Below are positions 8,178 through 16,232 of a stretch of 64,000 bases of DNA, in pieces. The stretch is from Pseudomonas sp. PSB18 (GTDB taxonomy: Bacteria > Pseudomonadota > Gammaproteobacteria > Pseudomonadales > Pseudomonadaceae), in assembly GCF_014596565.1 (NCBI RefSeq), contig NZ_NOIN01000009.1, positions 1-64,000 on the forward strand, in the 5' to 3' direction. The notes beneath the pieces are model-generated. The model did no database searches, had not been told where the DNA came from, and saw nothing but the letters and a program-made list of their open reading frames with translations. Position 1 is the first letter of the stretch. Every line of letters begins with the position of its first letter. The translations under genes and the position numbers were made by a program.

Positions 8178-9761
8178 CTAGAGGTTAACCCTGAGGACCT
8201 GGGAGAACATTCGTTGCTCGTTGCTGTTTTTACGGACAATCGAGTAGTTGATCAGGACGGGTTTTCCGCTGTTTTCGGATACCCAGGCACTGGGAATGTC
8301 AAAAACGTTGGCTTGACCGGACGTCACATCCTGGCTTTCAGTATCGTGAGTCGTGACACCGACCCAACGAACCCTGACGGTGTAACCTGTCTCACCGCCG
8401 TAGTTCACGCTAACCTTCGAGTTGGAATAACTCGGCGCCGGTAATGGATGCACCGCTTGCGGATCGATATGCAGCGTCAATCTTGCCGACTCTATCGTCT
8501 CACCGACACCTTTCTCCTTGACTGAATAACCGACCTCGACAGATCGACCGATATTGTCGACGACTTCCAGACGGGGGATCGGGATCAATCTTTTCCCGGG
8601 CGGGTCGCCCACCTCTATTACCCCGCTGTTGTAGTTGACCCGACCCTGCCAGCGCACCCTGATGGTATCGGTTGCATGCATACCGGTGTAGTGAGGTACT
8701 TCTACGTCCACATGCGCGTCGGTGTAGATGTCGCTCATTCTCAGATGGTCGCCCGCCGCGTTATACGTTTTGGGAACCCCGGGTCTAAGTTTGTGCGAGG
8801 GAAGCACAGCCTGGTCCGCGACATCGTAGACAAACGTGGCGTCCTCCGAAGGGGTGTTGGGTAAGGTAAGACGAATGATGGGGACCACCATGCCTCCGGT
8901 GCGGTCGTAATATTTCTGTTGGTCGATTCGGGCATTCGCGAGCCCGGCACCGAGATAGAAGAAGGCTTGAATCGGTAATACCCCTGGCTGATTCTCAGGC
9001 CAGGCTTTGATTCGAAGTTCGTTGTGGTCCCCAAAGGCTACGGTGGGGATCAAGGAGCGCACTCGGATGGCTTGATTGAAGGCGCTTACTGCTTCGGCGC
9101 CCAAGTCACTTTCCACCATAAAGGCACAAGAGTGCACAGTTGGATTCCTGGAATGAGGAACCGATTGATAATGAGCCACCCACTGCTCCGCGGTGGTCAC
9201 ATTTTGTTCTCGGCAAGGTTTACTGGTAGGGAACACGAACGGAGGAACAATGCTGTCCCTGCATCCATACTGTCCCGCCGCGTCTCGATAGAAAGTAGCG
9301 CCGTCGAGTGGGAAATAGCAGATGATTTCAGGTTTGATTTTGTCCGTTGGGGCACTGAAATAAGGGTAGAAGATAAAACCGTTGGCCCCATTCCAGGGCG
9401 CGCGCACAAATTTCGTATCGGCTCTTAAATAGGAAAAAGAAACAGCGTCGGTCGTTCTTGAGAAGTCGCTATGATCCCAAGGATCGTAATTATCACTGGT
9501 TTTAGTGATGCGTAATGTTACGCCTGAGCAGAGAAAGGCCGGTGTAGTGGGGGTTCCGCAGTCGGTGACGGTATTGTGATAAGCCGTGGTCAGGTTTCTG
9601 GCGGTTTCCTCACCGGAGTGCTCATAAATATTAGACGCCTGAAGGGCGGGCGGCGGTGAGGGTGATTGAGTTGCACAACCAAATAATACGGCGAGCGTGA
9701 GGGCCGTAAGTACCTTTATGCTGGCGTTGATATAAGTCCACTGTTCAAGGCGCTTGTCCAT
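8178..9761 (-). CDS. halovibrin-like lipoprotein, paralog 1 of 3
   Basis: 527 residues. N-terminal lipoprotein signal with lipobox LFGC (Cys29), so probably membrane anchored. The N-terminal ~270 residues share a signature with the genes at 9946 and 12208: DCG..TPAFLCSGV, VSFSYLRAD, an ICYFPLDGATF...GC block, a TTAEQWVAH block and a later CAF. That gives several conserved cysteines suited to disulfides. The C-terminal ~220 residues (from RMSDIYTDAHVDVE) form two Ig-like beta modules nearly identical to those of the 9946 gene. I associate the N-terminal family with proteins labelled halovibrin (a secreted NAD-using toxin name from Vibrio), but this is recall, not proof. An imperfect ACTGTCA palindrome lies upstream at 9837-9856. 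Confidence 0.72.
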   Translation of the reverse strand: MDKRLEQWTYINASIKVLTALTLAVLFGCATQSPSPPPALQASNIYEHSGEETARNLTTAYHNTVTDCGTPTTPAFLCSGVTLRITKTSDNYDPWDHSDFSRTTDAVSFSYLRADTKFVRAPWNGANGFIFYPYFSAPTDKIKPEIICYFPLDGATFYRDAAGQYGCRDSIVPPFVFPTSKPCREQNVTTAEQWVAHYQSVPHSRNPTVHSCAFMVESDLGAEAVSAFNQAIRVRSLIPTVAFGDHNELRIKAWPENQPGVLPIQAFFYLGAGLANARIDQQKYYDRTGGMVVPIIRLTLPNTPSEDATFVYDVADQAVLPSHKLRPGVPKTYNAAGDHLRMSDIYTDAHVDVEVPHYTGMHATDTIRVRWQGRVNYNSGVIEVGDPPGKRLIPIPRLEVVDNIGRSVEVGYSVKEKGVGETIESARLTLHIDPQAVHPLPAPSYSNSKVSVNYGGETGYTVRVRWVGVTTHDTESQDVTSGQANVFDIPSAWVSENSGKPVLINYSIVRKNSNEQRMFSQVLRVNL

Positions 9762-9836
9762 GAAGATTCCCGTCGTGGAGGACTGTCGAGTTGATCAGAC
9801 GTGGAGTGTATTAACCTGCGGACGCAGCGTTGCGTC

Positions 9837-9856
9837 TACTGTCAGAAATAACAGGT
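9837..9856 (-). promoter_or_regulatory. degenerate TACTGTCA-N4-TGACAGTA operator-like site
   Basis: TACTGTCA, GAAA spacer, TAACAGGT. The left half is exact and the right half matches five of eight bases of the perfect site at 11489-11536. It lies 76 bases upstream of the gene starting at 9761. Confidence 0.45.
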
Positions 9857-9945
9857 CAAAGCAAGAAGGCGCACCATCTATCGGATACCTGGATGCGCGC
9901 CGCGTTGAACTTGTGAGATCGAACCTTTGAAGCGCCAAGTGGTGA

Positions 9946-11445
9946 CTACGGGGTCATCCTTAATACGCTAGAGAACATCCGCTTCTCGCTACTGTTTTTA
10001 CGCACGATGGAGTAATTGATAAGGACCGGCCTTCCACTGTTCTCGGTTATCCAGGCACCGGGAATGATGAACACGTTGGCCTGGCCGGTCGTCACATCCT
10101 GTGTTTCCGTATCCCGGGTGATCACCCCAGTCCAGCGAACTCTGACGGAATAGCCGGTCTGGCCGCCGTAGTTCACGGTGACCCTGGAGCCCGAGTAACT
10201 GGGCGCGGGTAATGGATGAATCGCCTGAGGATCGATGTACAGGCTCAGTTTCTTGGACTCTATCGTTTCACCGACGCCTTTTTCCTTGACCGAGTAACTG
10301 ACCTCAACCGATCGGCCGATGTTGTCGATGACCTCCAGGCGTGGGATCGGCACCCGCCTTTTACCGGGGGGATTGCCCACCTCGATAATATTGCTGTTGT
10401 ATCTGACCCGACCTTGCCAGCGGGCCCTGACGGTATCGCTACCATCCATGCCAGGGTATTGGGGAATTTCTACATCGACGTGATCGTCGGTATAGATATC
10501 GCTCATTCTCAAGCGATTGCCCGCTGCGTCATAAGTTTTAAGTACCTTGGGCTCGGGTTTTGTCTGTGTCTGAGGAGGAATGGCTTGATCGGCTTCGCGG
10601 TATTCAAATGTCGCTTGCCCTTGGTAAGTGCTGGCCAGGGTGATGCGAATAATGGGTAAAACAATACCGGTCAACGCATGGAAGCGTTTCTGGTCGTGTT
10701 GCACGGAAGCAATACCTGTGTCGCGGGTATACATGAATGCTTCGATCGGCAATTTTTCAGGAATGCCGGGAGCCCAGGTCTCCAGTTTCATATCGTTCGG
10801 TGCGTCGTAGGCAATGGAGAGTACTAAGGGGGCAGTCAATAGACTTTGATAAAAGACCGGTGCCGTCGGCACGGCGGACGATTTACTGACGTCAAAGCCG
10901 CAGCGCTCCCGTCCATAGGGGTATTGAACGAAATGGGCAGCCCACTGCTCGGCGGAATTGATGCCTTGCTTGCCACAAGGTTCACTGACAACGGGAGCAT
11001 CCTTGTGCGCTCCACAACCTTTGTTGGAACGTAGATCCGATGCGCCGTCGACGGGGAAAAAGCACAGGATCTCAATCGAGATCTTATCGGCTGGTGCCGC
11101 CAGCTTAGGGAAGAAAATATAGCCCTTGTCGTAGGTATAGGCGAGGCGCTTTATATTGAAATCCGAACGTAAGTAAGAAAAGGAAGTGCCTCCCACGCGT
11201 AACGCTGTGTCGCTGGGATTCCAGACATCATAGGACTTTGCTTCCGCGTGATTTGTGCCCCGCAATATAATTCCCGAACAGAGGAAAGCCGGCCTGTTCA
11301 CCGTGCCGCAGTCGGCTCGAGTATCCTCATATCGACGGCGTAGTTCAGCCGCAATCGTGTGGCCATCGAGGGGTTGTGCGAGTGCAAGGACTGTACTACC
11401 CAGCAGTAACAAGCCACCGGTAAGTACCATGAGTAGTTTTTTCAT
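9946..11445 (-). CDS. halovibrin-like secreted protein, paralog 2 of 3
   Basis: 499 residues with a normal Sec signal peptide (MKKLLMVLTGGLLLLGSTVLALA, cleavage after ALA) instead of a lipobox, so predicted periplasmic or exported. It shares the domain order of the 8178 gene: N-terminal family domain (DCG..RPAFLCSGI, TSFSYLRSD, LCFFPVDGA...GCG, INSAEQWAAHF, ERCGFD), then two Ig-like modules from RMSDIYTDDHVDVEIP to the end. The C-terminal part is close to identical to that of paralog 1, implying recent duplication or gene conversion. Same strand as paralog 1 with a 184-base gap, so each copy probably has its own promoter. A perfect 22-bp palindrome lies 44 bases upstream of the start. Confidence 0.72.
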   Translation of the reverse strand: MKKLLMVLTGGLLLLGSTVLALAQPLDGHTIAAELRRRYEDTRADCGTVNRPAFLCSGIILRGTNHAEAKSYDVWNPSDTALRVGGTSFSYLRSDFNIKRLAYTYDKGYIFFPKLAAPADKISIEILCFFPVDGASDLRSNKGCGAHKDAPVVSEPCGKQGINSAEQWAAHFVQYPYGRERCGFDVSKSSAVPTAPVFYQSLLTAPLVLSIAYDAPNDMKLETWAPGIPEKLPIEAFMYTRDTGIASVQHDQKRFHALTGIVLPIIRITLASTYQGQATFEYREADQAIPPQTQTKPEPKVLKTYDAAGNRLRMSDIYTDDHVDVEIPQYPGMDGSDTVRARWQGRVRYNSNIIEVGNPPGKRRVPIPRLEVIDNIGRSVEVSYSVKEKGVGETIESKKLSLYIDPQAIHPLPAPSYSGSRVTVNYGGQTGYSVRVRWTGVITRDTETQDVTTGQANVFIIPGAWITENSGRPVLINYSIVRKNSSEKRMFSSVLRMTP

Positions 11446-11488
11446 TGGCTTTTATATCACTCCGGTCTCCTGAATATTAGGTTGCGGA

Positions 11489-11536
11489 TAGGACAGGGTG
11501 TCTACTGTCATTCCTGACAGTAGACACCCTGTCCTA
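11489..11536. promoter_or_regulatory. perfect 22-bp inverted repeat centred on CTACTGTCA-TTCC-TGACAGTAG
   Basis: Left arm 11489-11510, loop TTCC 11511-11514, right arm 11515-11536, with no mismatches. It lies in the 235-base space between the divergent genes starting at 11445 and 11682. The core TACTGTCA-N4-TGACAGTA recurs in weaker form at 9837, 11577 and 12128. A dimeric repressor or activator operator fits best. The hairpin could also form in RNA, but there is no T-run on either side. Confidence 0.65.
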
Positions 11537-11576
11537 ATTAGTTCACTTGATATTTCCCTCACTAGATGGATATACA

Positions 11577-11596
11577 CCCTGTCAAGTCTGACAGTA
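11577..11596 (+). promoter_or_regulatory. TACTGTCA-N4-TGACAGTA operator-like site
   Basis: CCCTGTCA, AGTC spacer, TGACAGTA: six of eight left-half bases and all of the right half match the 11489 site. It lies 86 bases upstream of the small gene at 11682. Confidence 0.55.
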
Positions 11597-11681
11597 GACG
11601 GCGCGATGATAGCCACTCTAGATTGGCCTTCGAGAGCCATAAAGTCTCTCTGATAGTTTCCCTGACAGAAGAGGTGCCGTG

Positions 11682-11924
11682 ATGGCCAAACAAGAGATTC
11701 GCCTGTCCAAAGAAGATATTGATGGCGACAGCTCACCCGATATTCTCGTGGAGTTCTATAAAGACGAGGCGCTGCAGTTCGCGACTTTTATCTCCGCTTC
11801 AAAAGCGAATGGCTCCTACGATACCGTCAACGTCAAGACTGACACCGATGCTGATGGCGATATGGATGTGCAGGATGAAAACGCTCTGCTGGAACTGGCC
11901 AAGGCCTTTTCCGTATTCGAGTAG
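11682..11924 (+). CDS. small acidic Asp-rich protein, possible calcium binder
   Basis: 80 residues, no signal peptide, strongly acidic. Two Asp-rich loops stand out: DIDGDSSPDI near residue 12 and DTDADGDMDVQDE near residue 55. They resemble EF-hand, dockerin or thrombospondin-3 calcium loops (DxDxDG). GAGGTG sits five bases before the ATG; a GTG one codon earlier is possible. It lies between paralogs 2 and 3 under the same palindrome family, so it is likely co-regulated and may be a partner or chaperone. I do not know its family. Confidence 0.6.
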   Translation: MAKQEIRLSKEDIDGDSSPDILVEFYKDEALQFATFISASKANGSYDTVNVKTDTDADGDMDVQDENALLELAKAFSVFE

Positions 11925-11999
11925 CGATGGAGTATGTCTGGTCACGCCGCGCTACGGACATTGGTGTTCGCACACTCTTCCTTATCAGCTTGGAGTCGA

Positions 12000-12100
12000 C
12001 CTGGCGAGGGAGCTTGCTCCCGCTTGAGTGCGAAGCGCTCACAAAAGGGGCTGCTGCGTACCCCAGCGGGATCAAGCTCTCTTGCCACAAGGGCCTGTAT
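12000..12100. repeat. REP-like composite palindrome
   Basis: Contains GCGAGGGAGCTTGCTCCC, AGTGCGAAGCGCTCAC and GGGGCTGCTGCGTACCCC-type stems in series, ending in CTCTTGCCACAAGGG. It resembles a Pseudomonas REP with an embedded second hairpin. It fills much of the 283-base gap between 11924 and 12208. Confidence 0.55.
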
Positions 12101-12127
12101 CCAACTCATTGATCCGGTAGTTATTCG

Positions 12128-12147
12128 AACTGTCATTCCTGACAGTA
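12128..12147 (+). promoter_or_regulatory. TACTGTCA-TTCC-TGACAGTA operator-like site
   Basis: AACTGTCA, TTCC spacer, TGACAGTA: one mismatch to the perfect site at 11489, including the same TTCC spacer. It ends 61 bases upstream of the start at 12208. Confidence 0.62.
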
Positions 12148-12207
12148 GGCAACCCCTGGCGTTCGCGCATCTAATCGATCCAGGTACCGCCTGAGTGGAG
12201 TCCAGCC

Positions 12208-13701
12208 ATGTTGGCCTCAACAACAATAAAGAAAATACTCCCCATTGCCCTCGGCATTGCACTATTGCTGGGATGCAGCGCGACTTCCGAATACCTACAA
12301 CAGCTGCATACGAATAATGCTGATGAAATAGGCAGGCAGACAGCGATCAATCTGACCGCTCGTTATCATAAAAAAGTGTTCGATTGCGGTTCCAACTCGC
12401 CGGCGTACCTGTGTTCGGGGGTTTTATTCAGGGGAACAAAGCCATCCACGTCGTACTATTTTTGGGACCCCAGCCCTTTTTCTGTGACAAGCGGTGGCGT
12501 GTCCTTCTCGTATCTGAGGGAGGATTCGAAATACACCAAGCTGGTCTATGGCTACAACAATGGCTTCATCTTTCGCGCTTATCAGGATTCCGGACAGACA
12601 GCGGTTCAGCCAGAGATCCTGTGTTCATTTCCCGTGGACGCTTGGACATTCGATAGGGACGATAAGGGTTGCGGACAGTACCACACGTATCCGGGCATCA
12701 GCCGGGAATGCCAATCCCAGGGGATCACCACCGCATCCCAATGGCTGACGCACTTTCAATCCGTTGCGTCAGCGCAACGGCCACCTCACCAGTGCGGTTT
12801 CAATGTGCGAGCTGCACTCGGTACAGCTGCGGCGAATGCGTTCTACACCAGTCTCGAGGCGCGAACATTGGGCAATAGCGATCCGGTCCTGGGTCCGATC
12901 CAGAACGAAGTGCGTGTGGCCACCTGGGCACAGAGTGCAGGTCGTGACTTGCCTATCGAAGCGCTTTTCTACACTCCGGGAGGCTTGCCCGGTGCCCAGC
13001 AATATCAGCGGGATTTCTACGCTGAAACCGAGCGATGGCTGCCGATCATTGCCTTGACGTTACCCACCACAACAGCGGGCGACGCGACATTCGACTATCG
13101 CAGCGCTGACCAGGCATTTTTCCCCGGCGGACCTCTGTCCATCGACCGAACGCCGTTGGCAGTGGATGGCTTCAGGATCTTCGCTTCCTGGCCTGCGACG
13201 GGAGCTGATGCTCCCGGCAACAAAGTGACCCGCAGGGCCGTCGGCGGAACCCCACCGTACCGGTACACCTCCAGCAATACCCAGGTGGCGACGGTCACGG
13301 CCAGCGGCCAGGTGACAGGGATAAGGCGTGGTAGTGCGGTGATTACCGTATCCGATTCGAGCACGCCGGTGCAGTCGGCAACCTATACGGCTCAGGTCAG
13401 TAACACCTGGTTGCTGGGAGTCGTGGTGCCCGGCACCTTCACGAGTCTGGCAGCTTTTCATCAATGGCTGAGAACCGTCGGCGGATACCTGATCAACAGC
13501 AGTGGGCAGTTCCAGATGCTGGAGAATCTGTATGTCCGGCCTTTCCCATTGCCGCGTGGCAGATATTGGCTCGGTGAACATGGCGGCGTTTGTCCAGCGG
13601 GTTACTACACCTACTATCATGCTGAAAATACCCAAGCGCTCGCCTGTGCATTACCTGGCGAAAGCAGCGTGACCGGTGCGCTGTATGTCATACCTTATTG
13701 A
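12208..13701 (+). CDS. halovibrin-like lipoprotein with Ig-like (BIG2) domain, paralog 3 of 3
   Basis: 497 residues. Lipoprotein signal with lipobox LLGC (Cys23). The N-terminal ~300 residues carry the family signature (DCGSNSPAYLCSGVLFRGT, VSFSYLRED, LCSFPVDAWTF...GCG, ITTASQWLTHF, HQCGFN). The C-terminal half differs from the other two copies. It has one bacterial Ig-like type 2 module (YTSSNTQVATVTASGQVTG ... AVITVSD, about residues 350-395) and then a unique ~100-residue domain with CPAGYYTYYH and a late cysteine. Ribosome site GGAG lies upstream of the ATG. The shared head with an exchanged tail suggests a modular secreted toxin or adhesin family; function unproven. Confidence 0.72.
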   Translation: MLASTTIKKILPIALGIALLLGCSATSEYLQQLHTNNADEIGRQTAINLTARYHKKVFDCGSNSPAYLCSGVLFRGTKPSTSYYFWDPSPFSVTSGGVSFSYLREDSKYTKLVYGYNNGFIFRAYQDSGQTAVQPEILCSFPVDAWTFDRDDKGCGQYHTYPGISRECQSQGITTASQWLTHFQSVASAQRPPHQCGFNVRAALGTAAANAFYTSLEARTLGNSDPVLGPIQNEVRVATWAQSAGRDLPIEALFYTPGGLPGAQQYQRDFYAETERWLPIIALTLPTTTAGDATFDYRSADQAFFPGGPLSIDRTPLAVDGFRIFASWPATGADAPGNKVTRRAVGGTPPYRYTSSNTQVATVTASGQVTGIRRGSAVITVSDSSTPVQSATYTAQVSNTWLLGVVVPGTFTSLAAFHQWLRTVGGYLINSSGQFQMLENLYVRPFPLPRGRYWLGEHGGVCPAGYYTYYHAENTQALACALPGESSVTGALYVIPY

Positions 13702-13745
13702 GCTGATGCGACGAAGAACGCGGCTCCCATCAGGTAAGCGTCAGC

Positions 13746-14399
13746 TTATTTCCAGCTGTGGATCGGCCACCCCGCCAGTTCGGCATGGGCCTTCAACACC
13801 GGATCCGGGTTCACCACATGGGGGTAGTCCACCCGTTGCAACAACGGCAGGTCATTGCGGGAATCGGAGTAGAAACTCGCCCCTTCCAGGTTTTCTTCCT
13901 CGGCGTCCAGCCAGTCGAGCAAGCGGGCGATCTTGCCTTCGCGGTAGGTCAGGGTGCCCACGGTTTTGCCGCTGTACACTCCATGGGTCACTTCAAGCTC
14001 GATCGCCAGGATCTCATCGATGCCCAGGCGTTCGGCAATCGGTCCCACCAGGTGCGTGCCCGAGGCCGAGATCACCAGGATCCGGTCGCCCGCCTTGCGG
14101 TGTTCGGCGATGGTCTTGGTGGCGTCGCTGAAGATGATCGGTTCGATGAAGTCCTCCACCCAAGGCGCCACCAGGTGTTCGACTTCTTCCGGCGTGCGGC
14201 CGATCATCGGTTCCAGGCTGAAGTCCATGTACTCTTCCATGCGCAGCTTGCCGTGGCTGTAGGCGTCCATCAGCTCATTGTTGCGACGCATGAACGACTC
14301 GGGATCGACCCAGCCCAGGCGCCCCATCTGCTCGCTCCAGAGGGTGGCGCAATCGCCGTGGATCAGGGTTTCGTCCAGATCAAAAATTGCCAGGGCCAT
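13746..14399 (-). CDS. HAD-IB family hydrolase (SerB-like phosphatase)
   Basis: 217 residues, cytoplasmic. Motif I is FDLDETLIHGD (Asp nucleophile and acid/base), motif II VISASGT, motif III Lys in REGKIARL, motif IV FYSDSRNDLPLL. This is the phosphoserine-phosphatase-like HAD-IB class with a small helical cap. It is the last gene of the minus-strand ABC cluster (46 bases after the ATPase) and so probably dephosphorylates a product of the imported compound. ATG at 14399 is chosen over GTG at 14405. Confidence 0.85.
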   Translation of the reverse strand: MALAIFDLDETLIHGDCATLWSEQMGRLGWVDPESFMRRNNELMDAYSHGKLRMEEYMDFSLEPMIGRTPEEVEHLVAPWVEDFIEPIIFSDATKTIAEHRKAGDRILVISASGTHLVGPIAERLGIDEILAIELEVTHGVYSGKTVGTLTYREGKIARLLDWLDAEEENLEGASFYSDSRNDLPLLQRVDYPHVVNPDPVLKAHAELAGWPIHSWK

Positions 14400-14445
14400 C
14401 AGCACATTTCCCTTCTCAAGATCAGCTTCAGAATCAATACAGCCA

Positions 14446-15435
14446 TCAGGCTACCTCACACAGGGCCGACGGATCGATGGAAAGTGCCAGGCGGGCGCCA
14501 TCGGGATGCAGGTCGGCCGCCGAACGGTTGAGCACGTCCACCACCAGTTCCACGCCGCGGGCTTCGACCCGGTAGCGGATCACGTTGCCCAGCAGGCTGT
14601 GACTGCGGATCAGCGCATCCGGGTCGCCGCTGCGACTCAGCTCGATGGCTTCCGGGCGAATGGCGATACGACTGTTCACCGGCCGTTGCAGCAGTCGGGT
14701 GGCGCTGTCGGCGTCCAGCAGGTTGTAGTTGCCGATGAAGCCTGCCGCGAAAACGTCGACCGGCGCAGTGTAAAGGGTTTCGGCATCGCCGCTCTGTACG
14801 ATCTTCCCCTGGTTCATCAGGAAAATCCGGTCAGACATGGTCAGGGCTTCTTCCTGATCGTGTGTGACGAAAATCGTGGTCAGACCCAATTCGCGCTGGA
14901 TCTGTCGGATCTGTTCGCGCAGGTGTTTGCGAATCCGCGCATCCAGGGCCGACAGCGGTTCGTCCAGCAGCAACAGGCGCGGCCGGGTCACCAGGGAGCG
15001 GGCGAGGGCAACGCGCTGGCACTGGCCGCCGGAGAGTTGATGGGGGTAGCGGCCGGCGAACTCGTGCAGTTCCACCAGGCGCAGGATCTCCTGCACGCGC
15101 TGGCGGCTGTCTTCGGCCTGGATCTTTTGCATGCGCAGGCCGAAGGCGACGTTCTGCTCCACGGTCATGTTGGGAAACAGGGCGTAACTCTGGAACACCA
15201 TGCCGATGCCGCGTTTTTGCGGGCTCAGGGGGACGATGTCCTGGCCGTCCAGCAGGATCTTGCCGGCATCCACTGCCGTCAATCCGGCAATGCAGCGCAG
15301 CAGCGTGGACTTGCCGCAGCCGGAAGGGCCGAGGAGGGTGACGAATTCGCCCTTGCCGATTTCGCAATTGATGTCGCTGAACACCGGCGTGCCCGCGTAG
15401 CCTTTTTGCAGGTGTTGGACGCTGACGTAGCTCAT
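14446..15435 (-). CDS. ABC transporter ATP-binding protein, organophosphorus or polyamine-type importer
   Basis: 329 residues. Walker A GPSGCGKST, signature LSGGQCQRVALARS, Walker B LLLLDEPLSALD, switch His in VTHDQEEAL, then a C-terminal TOBE-like regulatory region. It belongs to the Fe3+/putrescine/2-aminoethylphosphonate ATPase group. Its ATG overlaps the stop of the upstream permease by four bases, so the subunits are coupled. It powers import through the two permeases at 15432 and 16219. Confidence 0.9.
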   Translation of the reverse strand: MSYVSVQHLQKGYAGTPVFSDINCEIGKGEFVTLLGPSGCGKSTLLRCIAGLTAVDAGKILLDGQDIVPLSPQKRGIGMVFQSYALFPNMTVEQNVAFGLRMQKIQAEDSRQRVQEILRLVELHEFAGRYPHQLSGGQCQRVALARSLVTRPRLLLLDEPLSALDARIRKHLREQIRQIQRELGLTTIFVTHDQEEALTMSDRIFLMNQGKIVQSGDAETLYTAPVDVFAAGFIGNYNLLDADSATRLLQRPVNSRIAIRPEAIELSRSGDPDALIRSHSLLGNVIRYRVEARGVELVVDVLNRSAADLHPDGARLALSIDPSALCEVA

Positions 15436-16232
15436 TGGCTTTTGTCCTTGTTCAGAATGTTCGCCGCCCAGGTCAGGACCAGTACGAAGAAGAAGTAGGA
15501 AATCACCAGGGCACTGGTGAAGTGGCCGCTGCTGTTGCGCATGTTGTTCAGGTAGACCTGCAGGGTTTCATAGCGGGTGCCCACCAGGATGTTGGCGAAC
15601 ACGAACTCACCGAACAGGAATGAGAAGGACAGCAGCAGCGCCACCATCAGGCCCTTGCGCAGGTTGGGCAGCACCACCAGCAAGGCCGCCTGGAAGGTGC
15701 TGGCGCCGAGCAGTTGGGCGGCGTCCATCAGGTCGCGCAGGTTGATGGCTTGCAGGTTGTTGGTGATCGCGCGGTACATGAACGGCAGGGCGACGGTGAA
15801 GTAGCAGCCGATCAGGATCCACGGGGTCCCCACCATTGCCAGCGGGCCGGAGCCATAGAGTTGCAGCAATCCTACCGACGACACCACCGGCGGCACCGCG
15901 AAGGGCAGCAGGATGAGAATGTTCATCAGTGCGTCGAGTTTCGGGAAGTGGTAATGCACCACGAACAGCAGTGGCAGGATCAGCACCACCGAAAGCACCA
16001 GCGCGCCGACGCAGACGATCAGCGACTGGCCGAAGGCGCTGAGAAAACGTGGGTCGCTCCACAGTTGCACGTACCATTTGAAGGTAAAGCCTGCGGGCAG
16101 CACGGTGGCCGACCAACTGCTGGCGATGGAGTAGATCAGCGTGCCGGCCAGGGGCAACAGCAGGATGGCGAACAGCAGGTACACCACGGCCCGATGATAG
16201 AGGCCGACAGGGCTCGATTCAGCGCGAGACAT
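15432..16232 (-). CDS. ABC transporter inner-membrane permease (second)
   Basis: 266 residues, about six membrane helices (first AVVYLLFAILLLPLAG) and a typical MetI-like permease domain with the EAA region around ITNNLQAINLRDLMDAAQLLGA. It pairs with the permease at 16219 (overlap 14 bases) and the ATPase at 14446 (overlap 4 bases). Substrate inferred only from neighbours. Confidence 0.9.
   Translation of the reverse strand: MSRAESSPVGLYHRAVVYLLFAILLLPLAGTLIYSIASSWSATVLPAGFTFKWYVQLWSDPRFLSAFGQSLIVCVGALVLSVVLILPLLFVVHYHFPKLDALMNILILLPFAVPPVVSSVGLLQLYGSGPLAMVGTPWILIGCYFTVALPFMYRAITNNLQAINLRDLMDAAQLLGASTFQAALLVVLPNLRKGLMVALLLSFSFLFGEFVFANILVGTRYETLQVYLNNMRNSSGHFTSALVISYFFFVLVLTWAANILNKDKSQ

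Noticed and set aside
11489..11536. Transcription terminator between divergent island genes
   Set aside because: There is no T-run on either strand and both neighbours are transcribed away from it; the repeat core recurs at other promoters, so an operator is favoured.
12000..12100. CRISPR-like array suspected from repeated stems
   Set aside because: Stems differ in sequence and spacing and there are no equal-length spacers; fits REP-type elements.
13746..14399. Phosphonoacetaldehyde hydrolase (PhnX) for the HAD gene
   Set aside because: The motif set and length fit the SerB-like HAD-IB class; I see no PhnX-type cap lysine motif.
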